Assembly (NCBI GenBank): GCA_907163375.1
Contig: CAJQUW010009290.1
Location: forward strand, 186,001-250,000
From: Prostheceraeus crozeri
Taxonomy: Eukaryota; Platyhelminthes; Polycladida; Euryleptidae
DNA length: 64,000 nucleotides
Reading direction: 5' to 3'
Below are positions 57,525 through 64,000 of the stretch, piece after piece. The notes beneath the pieces were generated by a model, which worked only from the letters and a program-made list of their open reading frames with translations, did no database searches and was not told the origin of the DNA. Each line of letters opens with the position of its first letter. Position 1 is the first letter of the stretch. A program made the position numbers and the translations under genes.

Positions 57525-57643
57525 GTGCAAAGATATCCAGCTTAATTGCATTTTTCTCGATCAACAAACTATGCCCTCGCCCTTCGGGCTCGCGCATGGA
57601 CATGTTGATCTCAAAAAATGCAATAAAGCTGGATACTTTGCAC
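57525..57643. repeat. Long hairpin with C(TTCG)G tip, 58-bp arms
   Basis: GTGCAAAG and TATCCAGCTT on the left are mirrored on the right (AAGCTGGATA, CTTTGCAC), as are AATTGCATTTTT and GATCAACA. The tip is CTCGCCCTTCGGGCTCG, a stable C(TTCG)G tetraloop. It ends 241 bp upstream of the GPCR start. Confidence 0.8.
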
Positions 57644-57884
57644 TTGTTGTGCAAATAACTATTCCAACGTTGCAAAACATCAGTACTTTGACATGTCTAT
57701 TAACTTTTGGCTGGAGAAATATATAGTGGGAATTTTAAGTAGATATCAGGGTAATTCATCGTCAGAGTGAGATCATAGCAGAAACTGTCACAGACTTGAG
57801 ACATTATTTTTCAAAATTGATCGATTAAATTGCTTCGCGTTATGTTATCACTGGATTCTATTCATCAAGTTTCATTATCTTGAA

Positions 57885-59006
57885 ATGAAAAATACTTATA
57901 ATCAGTTTCCACATATTCAATACGTGAAGAACTGTTCTGCATTTAACATCTCGCAATTAAGTCCACCACCGCATTACCATGATGCATCACTCTCAATTAT
58001 TTTCTGCATTACAATAGTTTGTGCAGTAATAAGTCTAGCTTCAAACACCGCTGCAGCCTTCGTACTTAGGAAAACACGTATTAGAAGAATACGTGCCACG
58101 ATATATTTCCATCAAATGGCAGAATGGATATTTATTAGCAATGCAGCTACATCAACCGCAACTATATCAATCAGTGTGACATTAATTATGTATTATTTCA
58201 AAATGCGTGTAGATGATTTAACAGCAAGCCAAATTTCGATGTTATACAAGATTTCAATGAGCATCCTTCTTGGGATCTCATCTCTTCCTGCATTTTTTCT
58301 GTTCATAACAAACATGGCGCACACTTTTATGATACTAAGACCATACACACGGCTCCATAGAGTATGCATCAATTGCATACTTGCGTCAGGAATTATACCT
58401 CAAGTGGTTCTTGGTCTGGTAGCTGGATTTAGCAGCGGATACAAGAATTGTGGCGGTATACTCAGGATATATACCAACGCTACATTTTTGATGATTGATA
58501 TATCTCTTTGGCTGTTGGAGCACGTTATTTATACTACATTCGTAAGTATATGCACCTTGCTGTTCATAAAATTGAGATCAAAGCATGCCAAATTCGATGG
58601 AAAAGTCCACTATCAAAGAAAAACAAAGAGAATATCACAATTTTCGAGAAATCTTATCATATTGAATATTCCAGCCATATTTTCAAGCTTGGTTGTATAC
58701 TTTCTGTTGTTTGCCATTTACGTGACAAGAGTTCTGATGCCTCCAGATCCATATATTCGACGGGTAATCGCGAGCACCATTCACCTGTTGGCTGCCATCA
58801 ATTCTCTCGTATTTGTGGTGGCATATCATTATGCAAAAAGGATGTTTCGATTGAGATTTGACAGCGTATTTTCCTTATCCTATAAGAAGATAAACGCAAC
58901 CTCACATAAAGCTTTGTTCATGTGGATTAGAAAAGTCAAGAAGGAACAAAAAAGGTCCAAAGAACAAAATGAATCAAGTGACTTGGAAATTTATCAAACA
59001 TCATGA
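57885..59006 (+). CDS. Orphan class A-like GPCR, single exon, 373 residues
   Basis: An intact frame with ATG at 57885. The N-terminus has N-glycosylation sites (NCS 16, NIS 21). Seven hydrophobic segments lie at about 36-61, 75-104, 118-151, 161-184, 200-229, 253-281 and 292-316, then a basic tail to 373. TM1 has the conserved asparagine (N54). The family hallmarks are altered: the TM3 end is FMILRPY instead of DRY, and TM7 has NSLVF (306-310) instead of NPxxY; there is no cysteine at the start of TM3. Length and topology fit a rhodopsin-class receptor, but the ligand is unknown. It would act at the plasma membrane. Lineage-specific, fast-evolving intronless receptors of this kind are common in invertebrates. 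Frames on other strands here are shadows. Confidence 0.8.
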   Translation: MKNTYNQFPHIQYVKNCSAFNISQLSPPPHYHDASLSIIFCITIVCAVISLASNTAAAFVLRKTRIRRIRATIYFHQMAEWIFISNAATSTATISISVTLIMYYFKMRVDDLTASQISMLYKISMSILLGISSLPAFFLFITNMAHTFMILRPYTRLHRVCINCILASGIIPQVVLGLVAGFSSGYKNCGGILRIYTNATFLMIDISLWLLEHVIYTTFVSICTLLFIKLRSKHAKFDGKVHYQRKTKRISQFSRNLIILNIPAIFSSLVVYFLLFAIYVTRVLMPPDPYIRRVIASTIHLLAAINSLVFVVAYHYAKRMFRLRFDSVFSLSYKKINATSHKALFMWIRKVKKEQKRSKEQNESSDLEIYQTS

Positions 59007-59352
59007 TAGATTTAACCAAAAATTTGTAAACATAGCTTTTAAAGTATTGGGTACTATTTATTCTGAAGATTCACTTCTTGCAATCTCATTTCCTTCCATT
59101 ATTTTTTCATCCATTATGCATGTTTTTATTGATGGCATTACACATATCATCCAAATTTGAAAACATTTTTGGTCCTTAATTTTGAATATAGTGCTCCGGT
59201 CCGCGACCCCTTGTATTTTGAGTAGGAAAACCATCTAAAAGCAGATGCTCTTTATATTTGAATGATCAATTTTCAAATATTAGGATTCCTCAAAATCAGT
59301 ATTCATAAAATCATTTGCATAGCCACCAGCATTATGCAAATTCTGGAATATA
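59007..59352. other. 3' flank of the GPCR, nothing recognised
   Basis: AT-rich. An ATTTTTTCATCC-rich stretch without a clear AATAAA was seen. Confidence 0.4.
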
Positions 59353-59545
59353 CACTGTAAACCATCAGCTACCAGATGAAATATATTTCGCTACGAAACC
59401 AGCTCATCAAAAAACTAACTTTTTTCCCAAAATAAGATGATTTGGCATTCCTGGCTACCAGACTGTGTTCGTCTGGTAGCGGCCGCCCGACGGCCTGACA
59501 GGTGGTTTCCAAATGATCTGGTAGCAATGGTCTTAAATTTCACTG
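59353..59545. mobile_element. CACTG-ended fold-back element D (word CTACCAGA)
   Basis: CACTGTAAACCATCAGCTAC then CAGAT on the left is mirrored by ATCTGGTAGCAATGGT at 59516-59531; the far right end (TTAAATTTCACTG) is decayed. CTACCAGA/TCTGGTAG occurs four times, including an inner hairpin at 59455-59481. No coding frame. Confidence 0.55.
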
Positions 59546-59739
59546 GAACTTTTCGTATCTAGCTTATATTGTATACTACTTATGAATGAACTGAACAGTA
59601 GTTTACATATGCTTGAGCGGCAGTCACATCTTACATTTTTGATCATGAAAGTCAAATGATTAGTTTGAAATCTCGTGGAATAGATGTCAGTTTTATTTCC
59701 GTAATGCTCAACCCCACGTACTGAATTGATTGATTTCAT

Positions 59740-60051
59740 TTGGCTTCAAATGCGAGCGCAGATTGAAATGGGCAATCGATCATCGCGAATTGACAACGGA
59801 AGATTGGATGATGAAGGTGGGACTGAGTGACAGCACCATGGTGTATTTAGGCGATGTAAATGTCACTCGCTACGTTCGTGTTAATGATGGTCATTCTCTT
59901 ACTGAAAAACTGTGAGCTGACGACGAAATTTCAATCCAGTGTCATGTTTTAGCCGCACGTTGTTGATGGTAACATGGACAGCACGTATTGATTGCATCAC
60001 ACATGTTGTTGAAGAATGAGTGACTCAGCAAATGCATGAATTACTTCGAGG
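59740..60051 (+). pseudogene. Tc1-like transposase fragment, left of hAT-like insert
   Basis: The frame ending at 59915 reads RRLKWAIDHRELTTEDWMMK, VGLSDSTMVYLGD and YVRVNDG. It matches the Tc1 block rL.wa..h..Wt.edW.kV.fsDEs, with the first catalytic aspartate present. Further reading in another frame (TKFQSSVMF) fits the following strand. The copy is interrupted at 60051 and resumes at 62807. Confidence 0.6.
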
Positions 60052-62806
60052 CAGGGTTGCCGCGCGTATGGGTGTTATGGTCATCCCCACAGCTCCCATA
60101 GCGCTTCCATGGACATTCTGTGCGGATTGTCATGATTTTTGACATTCACTAGAAGGTACCAGAACTGACATTCTATCACACAAAAATTCTGTTTTTTAAT
60201 TATCAAACATTTAACTATCTCCCCACTTAAATTCTATGAGATATCTATGCTGATTTGACATCCACATCACTTTGTCAATGATTTTAAATGACTTTTGATA
60301 GCTTCGTTGTGTCAGGGACGTCTGATGGGGAAAAAGGCTACAACACAAGCCTGCTTTGCTGCAGAACTGAATGGAGGCTGATTTGCACGACTTTTTGTAT
60401 CGGGACATGCTGAAATACAAGTGTATATATTGAAAATATTAGCCCTATTTTCATATATGTCACCTACATGTAGATCAAATCATACATGAATCAAATCTTA
60501 CATGTTTACACACATGTGAATTCATAATTATTGTGATATAATTGCGGTTATGTGATAATTGCATTTAATCATAACCTTTATTTGAAACTTGTCACGAAAT
60601 AGAAGAAGTCCGAATAAAATATCTCTTCCATACTTTCGTATAAAGCACAATCATACATGTACATGTGCGTAGGTCATTCAACAGAAAACTTGAAATTTTG
60701 TGTCCGAATTCAGTATTCATAATTCGACTGCACCGAATTATTAGCTCTGGCGCACACAAAGTCTTGATGCTTTTCAATGACTATTATTTTTCAGTCGACG
60801 TGGCGGTGGTGTAACGTATATAGTCTGTCTTTTAGAAGCACATCAGAATTCTTAGTTAATCCAATGTCAAGAAATTCTCGTGATTTAAAAGGAAAGAAAT
60901 GTCATATTAGTAGGATATGCTGAAAAAGCTTCAATAAGTGCACATTTAAGGTGGTAGTAAATAGCAAAATATGAATTCGTCTTTTTCCTGAGACTTTTGT
61001 AAGGGGTGTAATATGATATCTTCGACCTGTGTCATCTTCATGTCGTGTCTAATTTGGCCAACACGATTTTATTTGAATTCGAGGAGTGTAAGGCCATGAT
61101 CATCTATTTAGACTGAAATCAAATTTTCTTCTAACACTCATTTCAATATGCCAATTTAATGGCGCACACTTATTCCAAATTAGTGGTCAACGGACGATAT
61201 CACAAGAGGATAGCTTCAATTTTCAATGCAAAATTAATGAAGACCTAGCTTCTACCTGCCTGGACTAGCAAATGCAGCCCTCGCTTTGACTGAGATTTGT
61301 TTCAATGTACTGAGCCAAAAACGATTTTCTAAACATTTCCAGCGGCGAAGACATCAGTGGTATAACGGTCAGTGGTACAGCGGAAAGCGAAAATTTTTTG
61401 CATCAAAGAAATCTCGGTACATCATTGACAATTCATCTGAAAACTGCAGTAAACATCGTGATTTCGTCTTCTTCTGCTCTTCCTACCTGTATATGCATGA
61501 CTCGTGACGAGCATTCCGTTTGCCTCACCAACACTTATCCATCGCGTTTACTTTCGCAATGGACCGACGTATTCTGATTGGGCGATGCTTGGTACCCAAA
61601 AATGTGTTCAAAGATCGGTCGTCCTCCTGCAGACGTAATGCAAAACTTGCAGTCGCACTTGCAGCAGAAAGGGAAGCTGTGAGAAAACTAAGGTATCTGA
61701 AGCAGGGACGCGGAGTCCTATCATTTTGATAGGACTCCGACTCCGGGTGGCAATTATATAAAGCATAGTTTTTAAAAAATTAACTGGTGACCTATAATTG
61801 ATAATTATAGGCTTACCTGAACAAATTTCTAGCGATCATTGCTGTATCAATTATCGATCATTTTCGATGAAAGTTTATCAAATGTCGCTTTCAGTTGTAT
61901 GCATGCGACTTGGCTGCTTCCATCTTCTTGATGTGTGCTTCACACGGTTTTTCTCAGGTCTCTTCCAGGCAGGAAAATCTCCCATCCTTCTCCAAAAAAT
62001 ATGAGTACACTTTCGATTTTAATATGTGCTCTGTAGGAGCCATCACACACGATTGACGTGAGGGTAAGAAGTAATGTTCTCAAACAACCTAGTATTTCGT
62101 TTTTTGTCTCTAAGGGGCCCTTTGGCGCGTAGGTGTGTGTGATCGAGGCTAGGAAGGCTTGTCTTCTCTACTAAATCATCGAGTGAAAAGACAATCCTTT
62201 TTTCAGTATCACGGTTCATTCCCTCAACTATTACAAGCTTTGCATGCACTGCTGTCTCTGTACTTTTGTTTGACGGAGAAAGTTGACATCAAGACAGTGA
62301 CAGCTATGCACGAGAATAAATAATTTGTTTGTATTATATTTCGGGTCTAGTTATAGGTCGGAGTCCGGAGTCCTATCATTTGATAGGGCTCCGAGTCGTG
62401 CAAATATGATAGGACTCCGGGACTCCGACTCTGACTCCGCATCCTTGACCTGCAGTTAGTTAAAACTAATAGCTGTCTATACACTGCAGATTCATTTCAC
62501 AGTGATCGATGACCTTAGATCAAAATTTCTTTTTACACGTTCGTTAGAGCAGCAATCATATCAGTCTGTCGAAAGATAAGAAACGTGCAAAGAAATACAT
62601 ATATTAGAAACGTCTTCAGTTTTGAACTTCAACAGTGAGTGATTGCCAAAAAAGACAGTGCTGAATATTCGGCATCAGTTATTTTATATGAAGAAAATAG
62701 CATGTAAACTATAATCTTATCCTGTGGGGACATGGAGATACCCATAGGTTTTCTGTGGGTACGGGATGGGATGATGATTCAAATTTCAATCCTCACGGCA
62801 ACCCTG
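60052..62806. mobile_element. hAT-like non-autonomous element, 2.75 kb
   Basis: CAGGGTTGCCGCGCG at 60052 and, read from the right, CAGGGTTGCCGTGAG ending at 62806 are inverted ends. They continue with TATGGGTGTTATGG-like words near the left and CCCGTACCCACAG...CCTATGGG near the right. Flanking CTTCGAGG and CTTCCAAA share five of eight bases, a possibly decayed duplication. It splits a Tc1-like gene and itself holds the MITE copy at 61703. No transposase recognised inside. Confidence 0.6.
61703..62447. mobile_element. hAT-type MITE copy 2, 745 bp
   Basis: About 90% or more similar to 17722-18445 across its length (shared CTGAACAAATTTCTAGCGAT, TCCATCTTCTTGATGTGTGC, CAGGAAAATCTCCCATCCTT). Ends CAGGGACGCGGAGTCC and CAAGGATGCGGAGTC read from the right. 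Flanks ATCTGAAG and ACCTGCAG match at six of eight bases. It is nested in the hAT-like element 60052-62806. Confidence 0.85.
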
Positions 62807-62960
62807 CTTCCAAATGACTATGGAGTTTTTCAGCATGACAATGCCCCTCTCATAACAACTCACGATGAACCAACGCCTGTCTCGATAGGCAACCTCAATC
62901 CCATGAAGTGTCCATCGCCTGATCTCTATCCAGGAGTGTAGCATATTTCAGTTTGCCAAA
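62807..62960 (+). pseudogene. Tc1-like transposase fragment, right of hAT-like insert
   Basis: The plus strand reads LPNDYGVFQHDNAP, the DNAP motif with the second catalytic aspartate, and then MKCPSPDLYPGV at the place of SPDLNPIE. This is the natural continuation of the fragment at 59740-60051. Confidence 0.6.
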
Positions 62961-63005
62961 TTCGCAATGCATTGACTTTTAAGACAAGCTTAAGACAAGT
63001 GACTT

Positions 63006-63680
63006 GTGGATGCGGGCGAGTACGGATAGAGAGAAACGGGGCAGGCGTGAACGGTGGAGAGGAACTTCGTCACGGGTGCGGCTGGTGCGGCTAAGAGAAA
63101 CATCGTCACGGATGCGGCTGGTGCGGGCAGAGAGAAACTTCGTCACGGGTGCGGCTGGATGCGGGTGGAGAGAAACTTCGTCACGGGTGCGGCTGGTGCG
63201 GGCAGAGAGAAACATCGTCACGGGTGCGGTTGGATGCGGGTGGAGAGGAACTTCGTCATGGCTGCGACTGGATGCGGGTGGAGAGGAACGTCGTCACGGG
63301 TGCGGTTGGATGCGGGTAGAGAGGAACGTCGTCACGGGCGTAGGTGGAGAGAAACTTCGTCACGGGTGCAGTGGATGCGGGTGGAGAGGAACTTCGTCAC
63401 GGGTGCGGCCACAGAGGAACGTCGTCATGGGTGCGGGCAGAGAGAAACTTCGTCATGGGTGCGGCGGATGAGGGCAGAGAGAAACTTCGTCACGGATGCG
63501 GCTGCTGCGGGCAGAGAGAGACTTCGTCACGGATGCGGCTGGTGCGGGTAGAGAGAGACTTCGTCACGGCTGCGGCTGGTGCGGGTAGAGAGAGACTTCG
63601 TCACGGATGCGGCTGGTGCGGGTAGAGAGAGACTTCGTCACGGCTGCGGCTGGTGCGGGGAGAGAGAAACATCGTCACGT
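63006..63680. repeat. GC-rich minisatellite, ~37-38 bp unit, about 18 copies
   Basis: The unit is roughly GTGCGGGCAGAGAGAAACTT plus CGTCACGGGTGCGGCTG; CGTCAC/CGTCAT recurs 18 times. Unit length varies (27-38 bp) and is usually not a multiple of three, so frames drift, yet long open frames (63004-63625) persist because the unit has no stop in any forward frame. It is sharply richer in GC than everything else in the window. Confidence 0.92.
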
Positions 63681-64000
63681 ACATATTGTTTGCGTGCAGC
63701 AGGTCGATATAACTAATCCTTTCATTGTCTTTCAGTCTTTTTAGTAAACACATGCGAAAATGTGGTGCTTTTGTAATTCAACGACATTTAGCGCAGTATC
63801 AGTTGTACTAAGAATCGGTTTTGCGATGTTTGCTGTCACCATGTGACCTCAGACAGTTGATTTTGATTAAAGTGACTTATTTCATGCAGCATAACCCTTA
63901 CATTTATCAATTTTTTCACATTTACCCATATCAGTCGGAAATAGGCCTCAACGGAGCCATAATTGCTGCATTGTAAGACCCTCAAGACAGCTGTGGAGAT
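63681..64000. other. No gene recognised
   Basis: AT-rich flank of the minisatellite to the end of the window. Confidence 0.5.

Noticed and set aside
63004-63625. Three long plus-strand frames (93-165 codons) rich in R, G and T
   Set aside because: They read a tandem repeat whose unit lacks stops; unit length breaks the frame, so no single protein is favoured.
1-64000. CRISPR array, operon structure, ribosomal RNA, LTR pairs or capsid-bearing elements
   Set aside because: No regularly spaced repeats with unique spacers, no rRNA blocks and no LTR or capsid signatures were seen; gene structure is eukaryotic.

Overview
The window is AT-rich animal DNA, most likely from a non-vertebrate marine metazoan. 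It shows spliced genes with GT-AG introns, an UNC-93-type membrane protein spread over 22 kb, a single-exon seven-helix receptor, and an unusually mixed load of DNA transposons. The palindrome TAGGCCTA recurs. I cannot name the species. No rRNA, CRISPR array, LTR pair or virus-like element was found.

Host genes. At the left edge (minus strand) is a two-exon gene with a Crypton-derived KCTD1/QRICH1/ZMYM-type domain, open at base 1. At 11.8-12.1 kb (minus) a TATA box sits just upstream of an exon with a signal peptide, three cysteines and a KR site, probably a secreted peptide precursor. From 25.7 to 47.7 kb (minus) lie seven exons of an UNC93A-like 12-helix protein. Their phases join to 427 codons including the stop; only the N-terminal exon is missing. 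At 57.9-59.0 kb (plus) is an intact 373-residue orphan GPCR.

Mobile DNA fills most of the rest. It includes a 3.7 kb P element with THAP-type transposase and 8-9 bp target duplication (6.8-10.5 kb); a mariner inside a LINE (14-16.7 kb); two copies of a 0.73 kb hAT-type MITE (17.7 and 61.7 kb); a CACTA-ended element holding a LINE reverse transcriptase (28.7-31.3 kb); a hAT inside a Tc1-like copy (36.5-39.1 kb); a piggyBac-like derivative (41.7-42.7 kb); three GIY-YIG remnants of Penelope-like elements (21.8, 43.5, 49.5 kb); an RTE LINE tail (54.0-54.6 kb); a second hAT (55.7-57.2 kb); and a three-layer nest, MITE within hAT-like element within Tc1-like copy (59.7-63.0 kb). A GC-rich minisatellite follows at 63.0-63.7 kb. 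Most of these sit in the UNC93A introns, whose coding exons remain clean.

The least explained signal is a set of fold-back elements ending in CACTG(T/C)AAA...CAGTG (3.0, 26.9, 47.9, 54.8, 59.4 kb, and a relative at 35.3 kb). Their ends agree, but each interior is packed with its own short word in both orientations (GGTAT, GGCAC, CGAAAG, CTACCAGA, CATGA). Two long hairpins with C(TTCG)G tips, and hammerhead-like cores downstream of the three Penelope-like remnants, also merit a look.
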